Source: Planctomonas sp. JC2975 (GTDB lineage Bacteria; Actinomycetota; Actinomycetes; Actinomycetales; Microbacteriaceae). Taken from it: 64,000 nt of DNA. The stretch's first letter is position 1, and each line of letters begins with the position of its first letter. Of this stretch, positions 52,965 to 61,832 are shown one piece after another. The stretch spans positions 992,001 through 1,056,000 of the forward strand of contig NZ_JABEKS010000001.1 in the NCBI RefSeq assembly GCF_012985205.1. Direction: 5' to 3'. Below the pieces are notes generated by a model. The model worked only from the letters and a program-made list of their open reading frames with translations, was not told the DNA's origin and did not search any database. A program made the translations under genes and the position numbers.

Positions 52965-54183
52965 CCGCCGACGCATCAGCACCGGCCTGGCCACTGCGGC
53001 AGCGCTCGTCAGCGCCGCCCTCTTCCTCTCCGGATGCTCCGGCACAGCGAGCGACGACGTCGCGCAGCAATCGGCATCCGGCGCCGCGCATGTGAAGATC
53101 ACGCTCGCGAACGACGGATCGGGCGACGCGTGCACGCTCGACCACACGTCGGCGCCTGCCGGCCCGATCACGTTCACCGTCGAGAACACGAGCGCCACAG
53201 GGATCACCGAGCTGGAGCTGCAGAGCGACCAGAAGATCATCGGCGAGAAGGAGAACCTGGCCCCCGGTCTCAAGCCGGTCAGCTTCACCTTGACGCTCGG
53301 CGGCGGCAAGTACACGGTCTACTGCCCCGGCGCGGACAAAGAGAACCAGGCCTTCACGGTGACCGGCAAGGCGACTCCGACCAAGACCGGAAGCGTGCAG
53401 ACCCTGCTGTCGCAGGGCGCCAAGGAGTACGCCACCTACGTCGACGACCAGCTCGCCGGCCTGCAGCAGGGAGTCGCGACGCTCAAGGAGGCGGTCGACT
53501 CCGGCGATGTGGCGAGTGCGGAGACGGCGTTCGGCCAGGCCCGCCACTACTACGAGCGCATCGAGACCGACGTCGACGGGTTCGTCGTGCCGGGCACGAA
53601 GGCCAACGACAACTCGGGCAACCTCGACTACCTCATCGACATGCGCGCCTCGAACCTCGACCCCGCTGTCGGCTGGCACGGATTCCACGCCATCGAGCGC
53701 GACCTCTGGCAGGGCGGCGCCATCACGGACAGCACCAAGAGCCTCGCTGCCGAGCTGCAGACGAACGTCACGACGCTCGCCGGGCTCGCCAAGAAGCTGA
53801 GCTACAAGCCCGAGGATCTCGCCAACGGCGCTGCCGGCCTTCTCGAAGAGGTGCAGTCCTCGAAGATCAAGGGCGAAGAGGAGGCGTACAGCCACACCGA
53901 CCTCGCCGACTTCGCCGCGAACGTCGAAGGCGCCCAGCAGGCGTTCGAGTACCTCAAGCCAGGGCTCACCAAGATCGACTCGACGCTCACCTCCACGATC
54001 GAGACCCAGTTCCAGCGAGTGAACGCCATGCTCGACGGATACCGCGATGCCTCGGCCGTCGGCGGCTACACGCCGTACACGCCCGCCCTGCGGGCATCCG
54101 ACGCCAACAAGCTGAGCCAGGGCGTGCAGGCGCTGCAGGATCCGCTGTCCCGCCTCGCGGAGAAGGTCGCGACCGCACAATGA
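52951..54183 (+). CDS. efeO: Iron uptake lipoprotein EfeO
   Basis: Protein of 410 residues. The signal peptide ends with the lipobox LFLSGC (about residue 29). A cupredoxin-like domain (about 38-145) is followed by the M75 imelysin-like domain (about 150-405) with the metal motif GWHGFHAIERDLW near residue 242 (HxxE). It receives iron outside the membrane and passes it to EfeU. ATG 52951 is inside the end of efeU and the stop overlaps efeB by four bases (ATGA). Confidence 0.94.
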   Translation: MQPSSRRRISTGLATAAALVSAALFLSGCSGTASDDVAQQSASGAAHVKITLANDGSGDACTLDHTSAPAGPITFTVENTSATGITELELQSDQKIIGEKENLAPGLKPVSFTLTLGGGKYTVYCPGADKENQAFTVTGKATPTKTGSVQTLLSQGAKEYATYVDDQLAGLQQGVATLKEAVDSGDVASAETAFGQARHYYERIETDVDGFVVPGTKANDNSGNLDYLIDMRASNLDPAVGWHGFHAIERDLWQGGAITDSTKSLAAELQTNVTTLAGLAKKLSYKPEDLANGAAGLLEEVQSSKIKGEEEAYSHTDLADFAANVEGAQQAFEYLKPGLTKIDSTLTSTIETQFQRVNAMLDGYRDASAVGGYTPYTPALRASDANKLSQGVQALQDPLSRLAEKVATAQ

Positions 54184-55598
54184 CGGATGCTCCGCCTTCC
54201 CCCGCAGACGACGGCACCCCGCGCGGCCACCAGGCATCCGCCGCTGACGCCGCGTCCGGCCGAGACGACGTCGTGCACGAGAGTGACGCCGGGCGGCCGG
54301 GCGTCACGGATCCGTCGTCCCGCACCGACCAGCCCGGTCAGGATCGATCGTCCGGCTCTGACCGCGAGGAGCGCTTGAGCCGTCGAGGCCTCTTCGCGAT
54401 GGGCGCCGGCGGGCTCGCGGTCGGCGCACTGGCCGGGGTGGGCGGAACGCTCGCCGTGCAGGCGCTCACACCCAAGGACGAGGGCGACGCCATCGATGCG
54501 GCGCTCAGCTACCCGTTCTACGGCGGAGGCCACCAGGCCGGCGTGCGAACCGAGCCACAGCGCCACTGCGTCTACATGACGTTCGACATCGATCCCGGCA
54601 CGACGGCGACCGACCTCCAGTCGCTCCTCGCACGGTGGTCGGCAGGGATCGCGCAGCTCATGCAGGGCAAGCCGGTCGGCCTGGTGCAGCCCAACCGGCC
54701 GGATGCCGTGCCGCAGGACACCGGCGAAGCCGCTGACCTCAGCCCCAACGCGCTGACCGTCACGCTGGGCCTCGGCCCTGGCGTCTTCGACGAACGGTTC
54801 GGGCTGAAGGCCAAGAAGCCGAAGCTGCTCGAGCATTTGCCGGCTCTGCCGAGCGACACGCTGCAGGCGGAGCTCACCGGCGGCGATCTCAGTCTGCAGG
54901 CGTGCGCCGAGGATCCGCAGGTGGCATACCACGCCATCCGCGACCTGGCGCGCATCGGCCGCGGCACTGCGAGCACCCGCTGGACGGTCATGGGCTTCGG
55001 ACGAGCCTCAGCCGGCCCGAACCAGACCACCCCGCGCAACCTGATGGGCTTCAAGGACGGCACCCGTAACATCCGCACCGACGACGAGTTCGACGAGTTC
55101 GTCTGGGTCGACGACAGCGACTGGATGTCGGGCGGCACGTATCAGGTCGCACGGAAGATCCAGATGAACGTCGAGATCTGGGACGCCGACCGCATCAGCG
55201 ATCAGCAGAACGTCTTCGGCCGCAGCAAGTCGGAGGGCGCCCCGCTGAGCGGGACGAAGGAATTCGACACACCCGACTTCGCGAAGACCGAGAGCGGAGC
55301 GCACGTCATCCCGCAGAACTCGCACGTGGCGCTGGCTGCTCACGAGAACAACGGCGGCATCAAGATCCTGCGTCGCTCCTACAACTACACGGACGGCATC
55401 AACCAGTACGGTCAGCTCGATGCGGGGCTGCTCTTCCTGGCGTACATGAACGACCCGGCACACTTCGTGACGCTCCAGAGCAAGCTCGGCTCATTCGACC
55501 GGCTCAAGGAGTACGTCTCGCACATCGGATCAGCGGTGTTCGCCGTTCCGCCCGCAGCGGAGCCCGGGCACTACTTGGCGGAGAAGCTCTTCGACTGA
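54180..55598 (+). CDS. efeB: Dyp-type peroxidase/deferrochelatase EfeB
   Basis: Heme peroxidase of 472 residues. A long polar N-terminus leads to a twin-arginine signal, SRRGLFAMGAGGLAVGALAG, which predicts export by Tat. The Dyp motif GFKDGTRN with its catalytic aspartate is near residue 296, and HVALAAHENNGGIKILRRS near residue 385 supplies the proximal histidine and arginine. It oxidises iron or frees it from heme for EfeO/EfeU. The ATG at 54180 overlaps the efeO stop; the frame open upstream to 53034 is only a shadow of efeO. Confidence 0.94.
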   Translation: MTDAPPSPADDGTPRGHQASAADAASGRDDVVHESDAGRPGVTDPSSRTDQPGQDRSSGSDREERLSRRGLFAMGAGGLAVGALAGVGGTLAVQALTPKDEGDAIDAALSYPFYGGGHQAGVRTEPQRHCVYMTFDIDPGTTATDLQSLLARWSAGIAQLMQGKPVGLVQPNRPDAVPQDTGEAADLSPNALTVTLGLGPGVFDERFGLKAKKPKLLEHLPALPSDTLQAELTGGDLSLQACAEDPQVAYHAIRDLARIGRGTASTRWTVMGFGRASAGPNQTTPRNLMGFKDGTRNIRTDDEFDEFVWVDDSDWMSGGTYQVARKIQMNVEIWDADRISDQQNVFGRSKSEGAPLSGTKEFDTPDFAKTESGAHVIPQNSHVALAAHENNGGIKILRRSYNYTDGINQYGQLDAGLLFLAYMNDPAHFVTLQSKLGSFDRLKEYVSHIGSAVFAVPPAAEPGHYLAEKLFD

Positions 55599-55650
55599 GC
55601 GGCGCGTTCTTGCGCGCTAGACACTGCGCGCAAGACACTGCGCATCGGCG

Positions 55651-56094
55651 TCACTTCTTCTCCGTCACGGTGTAGTTGGCGATCCAGCCTTTATCGTCAT
55701 CCTTCGTGACGACGACGAGCACCGTGTAGGGATCCTTCCGGAACGACTCGGATCCGCCGTTCTCGCCGGAGTGGTCCAGATTCTGCTGGAATCCGGCGTC
55801 GGTGATCTGCTTCGCTATGGCGTCCAACGCATCGGCGCCGCCCACCTTGATCGTGACGTTCCAGATCTTGCCGTTGGTCGACCCTGCCGACACGCCGTAA
55901 AGAACCTGCCCGTGCGCGAGCGGGACCTCCGAGGGGAAGTCGGACGGCACGGCGTGCGCTCCGACCTTGACGCTGCCGTGGGTGATGTTCCGCACCAGCG
56001 TCTGCACGCTGCAGCCCGACAACGCAGCCGTGGATCCGAACACCAACGCGATCGCCAATGGCACAGCGACCGCGGCGCGACGAATTCCGCTCAT
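55651..56094 (-). CDS. Small lipoprotein, function unknown
   Basis: A 147-residue exported protein from ATG 56094 (GGGAG before it). The signal peptide ends at the lipobox AALSGC near residue 29. The mature part has VPSDFPSEVPLAHGQVLYGVSAGSTNG and a Thr/Lys-rich end (VVVTKDDDKGWIANYTVTEKK), a small alpha/beta fold. I do not recognise the family. It follows typA on the same strand with 173 bases between, so it may have its own promoter. Confidence 0.82.
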   Translation of the reverse strand: MSGIRRAAVAVPLAIALVFGSTAALSGCSVQTLVRNITHGSVKVGAHAVPSDFPSEVPLAHGQVLYGVSAGSTNGKIWNVTIKVGGADALDAIAKQITDAGFQQNLDHSGENGGSESFRKDPYTVLVVVTKDDDKGWIANYTVTEKK

Positions 56095-56267
56095 GATGAC
56101 TCCCGACCCGAGACGCGTCGGCACGCATCTCACCGGTACGGTAACGCTCCACAACGGGAGGTCATGAGAAATCCCAAGAAAATCTCAAGAAACAGGACGA
56201 GCGGATGCCGCCCTCGCGCCCCAGAGGCAGCCCGTGACCCGAGCCGGGACGCGACTCCGCCCGCGAT

Positions 56268-58178
56268 TCAGGCCTGCGACTCGCGCTTGAGGCGTGCGGC
56301 GGCCCGCCCGCGAAGCTGGGCGTCGAGCTCGACCTTGCGGATGCGCACCATCTCGGGCGTCACCTCAACGCACTCGTCCTCGCGAGCGAACTCGAGGCAC
56401 TCCTCGAGTGTCAGCTGCCGCGACGGCGTCATCGACTCGAAGTTGTCGGCCGTCGACTGCCGCATGTTGGTGAGCTTCTTCTCCTTGGTGATGTTCACGT
56501 CCATGTCGTCAGCACGCGAGTTCTCGCCGACGACCATGCCCTCGTAGACCTCTTCCGTCGGATTCACGAAGAAGGTCATGCGCTCCTGAAGCGCGATGAT
56601 CGCGAAAGGCGTCACCACGCCGGCACGGTCAGCGACGATCGAGCCGTTGCTCCGCGTGACGATGGCCCCGGCCCACTCGCCGTAGCCGTGGGAGATGCCG
56701 TTGGAGATGCCGGTGCCCCTGGTGATCGTCAGGAACTCGGTGCGGAAGCCGATGAGGCCGCGCGACGGAACGACGAACTCCATGCGCACCCAGCCCGTGC
56801 CGTGGTTCGACATGTTCTCCATGCGTCCCTTGCGGGCAGCGAGCAGCTGGGTGATCGCGCCGAGGTACTCCTCCGGCGCGTCGATCGTCAGGTGCTCGTA
56901 CGGCTCCTGCACCTTGCCGTCGACCCGCTTGGTCACCACCTGCGGCTTGCCGACGGTCAGCTCGAAGCCTTCGCGGCGCATCTGCTCGACGAGGATGGCC
57001 AGTGCCAGTTCACCGCGGCCCTGCACCTCCCAGGCATCCGGACGCCCGATGTCGAGCACGCGAAGCGAGACGTTGCCGACCAGCTCGCGGTCCAGGCGAT
57101 CCTTGACCATGCGCGCCGTGAGCTTGTGACCCTTCACCTTGCCGACGAGCGGAGATGTGTTCGTGCCGATCGTCATCGAGATCGCGGGGTCGTCGACATG
57201 GATGGCGGGCAGCGGACGCACGTCGTCCGGGTCGGCGAGCGTGTCGCCGATCATGATGTCCGCGAATCCGGCCACGGCGACGATGTCGCCCGGGCCGGCG
57301 CTCTCGGCCGGATACCGGTCCAATGCCTTCGTGATCAGCAGCTCGGTGACCCGCACGTTGTGCACGTCGCCGTCGTGGCGCACCCAGGCGACCGTCTGGC
57401 CCTTCTTGATGGTGCCGTTGAACACGCGGAGCAGCGCGAGACGGCCGAGGAACGGCGAGGCATCCAGGTTGGTGACGTGAGCCTGCAGCGGCGCCTCGTC
57501 GTCATAGGTCGGCGCCGGGATGTGCGTCAGGATCGCGTCGAACAGCGGCTCGAGATCGTCGCTGTCCGGCAGCTCGCCGTTCGCCGGCTGCGTCGAGGAT
57601 GCGCGCCCGGCCTTGCCGGACGCGTAGACCACCGGCACGTCGAGGATCGCGTCGAGGTCGAGGTCCGGCACATCGTCTGCAAGGTCGGATGCCAGGCCGA
57701 GCAGAAGGTCCTGGCTCTCGTGCACGACCTCCTGGATGCGCGCATCCGGTCGGTCCGTCTTGTTCACCGCGAGAATGACGGGCAGCTTCGCCTCGAGCGC
57801 CTTGCGCAGCACGAAGCGGGTCTGCGGCAGGGGACCCTCCGAAGCGTCGACCAGCAGCACGACACCGTCCACCATGGACAGGCCGCGCTCGACCTCACCG
57901 CCGAAATCCGCGTGGCCGGGGGTGTCGATCACGTTGATGGTGATCGGCGTGCCGTTCGCGTGCTTGCCCTTGTACGAGATCGCCGTGTTCTTGGCGAGGA
58001 TCGTGATGCCCTTTTCACGCTCCAGCTCGTTCGAGTCCATCGCACGCTCTTCGACGTGCGCGTGCTCGGCGAACGAGTGCGTCTGGTTCAGCATGGCGTC
58101 GACGAGCGTCGTCTTGCCGTGGTCGACGTGGGCGACGATGGCGACGTTCCGCAGATCGTCGCGGTTGCGGATGGCCAT
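56268..58178 (-). CDS. typA: Translational GTPase TypA/BipA
   Basis: Ribosome-binding GTPase of 636 residues. G1 is AHVDHGKTT, G2 is in REKGITILAKNT, G3 DTPGHAD and G4 NKTD; domains II-III and the BipA C-terminal domain follow with RGRGELALAILVEQMRREGFEL and VPSRGLIGFRTEFLT. It supports ribosome assembly and stress growth. ATG 58178 is the start. It is a housekeeping protein of normal length. Confidence 0.97.
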   Translation of the reverse strand: MAIRNRDDLRNVAIVAHVDHGKTTLVDAMLNQTHSFAEHAHVEERAMDSNELEREKGITILAKNTAISYKGKHANGTPITINVIDTPGHADFGGEVERGLSMVDGVVLLVDASEGPLPQTRFVLRKALEAKLPVILAVNKTDRPDARIQEVVHESQDLLLGLASDLADDVPDLDLDAILDVPVVYASGKAGRASSTQPANGELPDSDDLEPLFDAILTHIPAPTYDDEAPLQAHVTNLDASPFLGRLALLRVFNGTIKKGQTVAWVRHDGDVHNVRVTELLITKALDRYPAESAGPGDIVAVAGFADIMIGDTLADPDDVRPLPAIHVDDPAISMTIGTNTSPLVGKVKGHKLTARMVKDRLDRELVGNVSLRVLDIGRPDAWEVQGRGELALAILVEQMRREGFELTVGKPQVVTKRVDGKVQEPYEHLTIDAPEEYLGAITQLLAARKGRMENMSNHGTGWVRMEFVVPSRGLIGFRTEFLTITRGTGISNGISHGYGEWAGAIVTRSNGSIVADRAGVVTPFAIIALQERMTFFVNPTEEVYEGMVVGENSRADDMDVNITKEKKLTNMRQSTADNFESMTPSRQLTLEECLEFAREDECVEVTPEMVRIRKVELDAQLRGRAAARLKRESQA

Positions 58179-58307
58179 GGCGGTATTCCTCGCGTGCAGG
58201 TATGGATGGATGCCTTCCCGCGACGGCGCGGTCAGACTGAAGTGGAATGCCCTGACGTCTCGCGGCGCAAGACACGGTCGCCGTCAGCGACGCCGGGCAG
58301 GACGAAC

Positions 58308-58326
58308 GGGCGGAAGAAGCCCGCCC
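58308..58326 (-). terminator. Hairpin after the ABC ATPase gene
   Basis: GGGCGG-AAGAAGC-CCGCCC lies immediately past the stop at 58328 on the minus strand. It is a likely terminator of the peptide transporter ATPase gene before typA. Confidence 0.5.
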
Positions 58327-58327
58327 C

Positions 58328-60028
58328 TCAGTCTACCGAATCGATTCCGAGCAGTTCTGCACGCTGCTGACGGCGCTCGCGCTGAAGCCTGGGATCCGGC
58401 AGCGGAACGGCCGAGATGAGCTTCTGCGTGTACTCGTCCTTCGGGTTGCGCAGCACCTGGTCCTTCGTGCCCTGCTCCACCAGACGCCCGTTGTGCATCA
58501 CGATGATGCGGTGCGCCAGCACGTCGACGACGCCGAGGTCGTGAGTGATGAAGAGGCACGCGAACTGGAGCTCCTGCTGCAGGGTCTGCAGCAGATCGAG
58601 GAATCGTGCCTGCACCGACACGTCGAGTGCCGAGGTCGGCTCGTCGGCGATCAACAGTGGCGGACGCAACGCCAGCGCCCTGGCGATTCCCACGCGCTGG
58701 CGCTGACCACCCGAGAGCTCGTGCGGGTAGCGGTTGCGGAACGACCGCGGCAGCTCAACCTCGTCAAGCAGGGCCTCGACGCGCTTGTCGAGCGCCTTGC
58801 CGCGGGCATGGCCGCCGAGTCGCAGTGGTTCGCCGATGCTCTCGCCGATCGGGATGCGCGGATTCAGCGACGAACCCGGATCCTGGAAGACGATGCCGAT
58901 CTTGCGACGCAGCGCACGCAGGTTCTTGGCGCTGACCTTGGCCATGTCGGTTCCCGCGATGGTGAGCGCGCCCGAGTGCACCGGGAGCAGGCCGACGGCC
59001 GTGCGGCCGATCGTGCTCTTGCCGGATCCGGACTCGCCGACGAGCCCTACGACCTCGCCGGGATACACCTCGAAGCTGACGCCGTCCACGGCGCGGAAAG
59101 CCGGAATGCGGCCGCGCTTCGGGTACTCGATCGCGACATCGTCGAACTTGAGAACGGGAGCGCCCTCGCGCGGCACGGTCTCCACCTCGACGTCGGCGGT
59201 CGGGTCGAGGCTCAGACGCGGAACGGCCGCAAGGAGCTGACGGGTATAAGGATGCTTGGGCTCCTCGAACACCTCGATGATGTCCCCGGACTCGACGATG
59301 CGCCCGTCCTTCATCACGACGATCTTGTCGGCGAGATCGGCCACCACGCCCATGTCGTGGGTGATCAGAACCACGGCGCTGTCCATCTTCGAACGCAAGT
59401 TGCGGAGCAGGTCGAGGATTTCCGCCTGCACCGTCACGTCGAGCGCCGTCGTCGGCTCGTCCGCGATCAGGAGCTTGGGATCGCACGAGATCGACATGGC
59501 GATCATGGCGCGCTGCCGCTGTCCGCCGGAGAGCTGGTGCGGATACTTGTCGATCGCCGTCGTCGGATTCGGCATCTCGACCATCTCGAGCAGCTCGAGG
59601 GCGCGAGCCTTGGCATCCGCGGGCGTCATCGCCTTGTGGATACGCAACATCTCGGTGATCTGGAACCCGATCGTGTACACCGGGTTCAATGCGGTCATCG
59701 GCTCCTGGAAGATGACCGCGATATCCTCACCGCGCAGCCGACGCAGGTGAGCGGGCGAGATGCGGCTGATGTCGCGGCCGCTGAACTCGATCGTGCCGCT
59801 CACGCGGCCGTTCGACGGGAGCAGGCCGAGCAGAGCCATCGAGCTCGAGCTCTTGCCGGATCCGGACTCGCCGACGATGGCGAGCACCTCCCCCGGCATG
59901 ACCTCGTAGTTCATGTCGATGGCGGCCGGGTACCACGTTCCGTCGACCCAGAAGTCGACGCCGAGGTCCTCGATCTTGAGCACGGGCTTCAAGCCCGCCC
60001 GTGCCTGCGTGAGTGTCGTGTCTGTCAC
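58328..60028 (-). CDS. Peptide ABC transporter ATPase (fused DppD-DppF type)
   Basis: A 566-residue protein with two complete ATPase domains in tandem. Domain 1 (about 15-270) has GESGSGKSSSS, LSGGQRQRAMIAMS and LLIADEPTTALDV; domain 2 (about 290-545) has GESGSGKSTIGRT, LSGGQRQRVGIARAL and LLIADEPTSALDV. Each ends with the oligopeptide-type extension (PHPYTRQLLAAVP-like), so it corresponds to DppD and DppF in one chain. It powers the peptide importer encoded at 60711-64000. GTG 60028 follows AAAGGA at some distance. A minus-strand operon is broken here by an opposite-strand gene at 60074-60685. Confidence 0.93.
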   Translation of the reverse strand: MTDTTLTQARAGLKPVLKIEDLGVDFWVDGTWYPAAIDMNYEVMPGEVLAIVGESGSGKSSSSMALLGLLPSNGRVSGTIEFSGRDISRISPAHLRRLRGEDIAVIFQEPMTALNPVYTIGFQITEMLRIHKAMTPADAKARALELLEMVEMPNPTTAIDKYPHQLSGGQRQRAMIAMSISCDPKLLIADEPTTALDVTVQAEILDLLRNLRSKMDSAVVLITHDMGVVADLADKIVVMKDGRIVESGDIIEVFEEPKHPYTRQLLAAVPRLSLDPTADVEVETVPREGAPVLKFDDVAIEYPKRGRIPAFRAVDGVSFEVYPGEVVGLVGESGSGKSTIGRTAVGLLPVHSGALTIAGTDMAKVSAKNLRALRRKIGIVFQDPGSSLNPRIPIGESIGEPLRLGGHARGKALDKRVEALLDEVELPRSFRNRYPHELSGGQRQRVGIARALALRPPLLIADEPTSALDVSVQARFLDLLQTLQQELQFACLFITHDLGVVDVLAHRIIVMHNGRLVEQGTKDQVLRNPKDEYTQKLISAVPLPDPRLQRERRQQRAELLGIDSVD

Positions 60029-60073
60029 GAGAACTGAAATCCTTTCCCCAGGGCCCTATGCCACCATTGAGCG

Positions 60074-60685
60074 GTGATCGAGCCCGTTGTCCTTCGCCCG
60101 CGATTCGGCCAGGTTCTGTGCGTGGCCGTCTGGGCGATAATCGTGGTCTGCCTGGTATCGCTGGCGATGGTGGGAGATGGTGGCAAGAGCCTCCGCTTCG
60201 CCCCGGCCTTCCTGCTCGTCGCGTACCTGTGCTGGATGCTCTATTGGGCGCCCGCCGTGAAGTTGGATGCCGCTGGCGTGAGCCTGGTCAACATCGCGCG
60301 AACCGTGCGCATCACCTGGCCTGCGATCGCGACGGTCGAGACGAAGTACGCCTTGACCATCCTTACGGCGAGCGGGAAGTTCACCGCCTGGGCGGCTCCC
60401 GGACCGAGCCGGTTCACGACGTACCGCGCCAGCCGCTCCGATCTCTCGAAGCTGCCGGAGAGCACGTACGGTGCCGGCGGAAGCGTCGGCATCGGCGATG
60501 TGCCCAACTCCGATTCCGGAGCCGCCGCGCTTCGCGTGCGACGCGCCTGGGCTCAGCTGCAGGCTGCCGGTCACCTCGACTCCGGCACCGTTGAAGGCAC
60601 GGGAGTCGAGGTGACGTGGCACCGCTGGCAGTTGATCGTGCTCGCCGCGCTCGTGCTGCTCACGCTGGCCGGCATCCTGATCTGA
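60074..60685 (+). CDS. Membrane-anchored PH-domain-like protein
   Basis: A 203-residue protein with two N-terminal membrane segments (FGQVLCVAVWAIIVVCLVSL and FLLVAYLCWMLYWAPAV), a beta-rich middle (VSLVNIARTVRITWPAIATVETKYALTILTASGKFTAW) typical of bacterial PH (bPH_6) domains, and a final membrane segment (QLIVLAALVLLTLAGILI). Function is unknown. GTG 60074 has a weak ribosome site. It lies between two genes of the peptide transporter on the opposite strand, 45 bases from the ATPase start and 25 bases from the end of the permease. Confidence 0.8.
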   Translation: MIEPVVLRPRFGQVLCVAVWAIIVVCLVSLAMVGDGGKSLRFAPAFLLVAYLCWMLYWAPAVKLDAAGVSLVNIARTVRITWPAIATVETKYALTILTASGKFTAWAAPGPSRFTTYRASRSDLSKLPESTYGAGGSVGIGDVPNSDSGAAALRVRRAWAQLQAAGHLDSGTVEGTGVEVTWHRWQLIVLAALVLLTLAGILI

Positions 60686-60714
60686 GATCGAGTAACTCAT
60701 CGTACGAATCTCAG
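60682..60714. terminator. Hairpin across convergent stops
   Basis: CTGAGAT (60682-60688) and ATCTCAG (60708-60714) pair around a 19-base loop and overlap the stop codons of both convergent genes. It could end both transcripts. Confidence 0.4.
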
Positions 60715-61832
60715 GCGAGCGCCCTTGCGGCCTTCTCGCGCGCCGCTGACTTCGCCTGGCGCGCCTTGCGGTTGAGCAGTCGCCGCTGACGCGGGTCGAA
60801 CGCATCGCGCAGTCCGTCACCGATGAAGTTGATCGTCAGCGCGATGACCACGATGAACGAGCCCGTCCACCAGAACAGCCACGGACGCGTGTTGAACGAG
60901 TTCTGGTACAGGCCCATCAGGCTTCCCAGCGACACGTCGGGCTGCTGGACGCCGAGTCCGAGGTAGCTCAAGGCCGCCTCGAGCAAGATCGCAGCCGCCA
61001 TCGTCAGCGTCGCGGAGACGATGATCACACCCGCAGCGTTCGGGAGGATGTGCTTGAACATGATGCGACTATTCGATGCACCCGCGACTTTGGCCGCGTC
61101 AACGAACTCGCGCTCGCGCAGTGCGAGCACCTCACCGCGCACGAGTCGAGCGAGCGATGTCCAGAGCAGCAGACCGAGGATCAACGCGAACACGAAGGAT
61201 CCGGCCCCCACCGCGTAGTGACCGACGATCGCGGCCAGCAGGATGAGCGGGACGATGATCACCATGTCGGTGAAGCGCATCAGCAGCGAGTCGACCCAAC
61301 CACCGAAGTAGCCGGCTGCGGCACCGAGGACGGCACCGATCGTGGTCGAGACCGCGCCGATCACCACGATGATCATGACGGTCTGCTGGATGCCGCGCAT
61401 CACCTCTGCGAACACGTCGCGGCCGACCTCGTCCTGCCCGAACGGATGCTCACCGAGGCTGAAGGGCCACAGCGTGAGGGTCGGCTGCGTGTTGTTGACG
61501 ATCGGGTTGATCTCCGCCCACGTGTACTTCCACCAACCGTGGATGTGCAGGCCGAGTGCGTCGATCCCCACGGAGCTGAAGGCCAGGATGACCACGAGCA
61601 CCAAGATCACCAAGGAGATCATGGCGCCCTTGTGCCGGATGAAACGACGGAAGATGATCCGTCCCTGGCTGAGCCCCTCGACCTCCTTCATCTCGATCGC
61701 GTTCTCGGAGTGCTCGACACCGGGCAGGTCGAGTTCCCGCTCGACGTCGTCGCCGCTGGGAAAGGTCGAGTCGCTGCGCGCGTGCGGCGGCTCGTGGAGG
61801 GCCTTGGTTTCTTCTGATTCTGATTCGGTCAT
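60711..61832 (-). CDS. Peptide ABC transporter permease (DppC/OppC type)
   Basis: Permease of 373 residues with a long polar N-terminus (about 60) and six membrane segments. The OppC/DppC features are HPFGQDEVGRDVFAEVMRG, the ATPase-coupling EAA loop REREFVDAAKVAGASNSRIM and LPNAAGVIIVSATLTMAAAI. It starts at ATG 61832, overlapping the stop of the B permease (ATGA) for coupling, and forms the channel with it. Confidence 0.94.
   Translation of the reverse strand: MTESESEETKALHEPPHARSDSTFPSGDDVERELDLPGVEHSENAIEMKEVEGLSQGRIIFRRFIRHKGAMISLVILVLVVILAFSSVGIDALGLHIHGWWKYTWAEINPIVNNTQPTLTLWPFSLGEHPFGQDEVGRDVFAEVMRGIQQTVMIIVVIGAVSTTIGAVLGAAAGYFGGWVDSLLMRFTDMVIIVPLILLAAIVGHYAVGAGSFVFALILGLLLWTSLARLVRGEVLALREREFVDAAKVAGASNSRIMFKHILPNAAGVIIVSATLTMAAAILLEAALSYLGLGVQQPDVSLGSLMGLYQNSFNTRPWLFWWTGSFIVVIALTINFIGDGLRDAFDPRQRRLLNRKARQAKSAAREKAARALA

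Noticed and set aside
53034-54179. Apparent 382-residue N-terminal extension of EfeB
   Set aside because: The frame is open but lies in the efeO coding region; the ATG at 54180 with 4-base overlap and a Tat signal after it is the natural start.
58493-60037. 514-codon plus-strand open frame opposite the ABC ATPase
   Set aside because: It mirrors two tandem ATPase domains and has no motif of its own.
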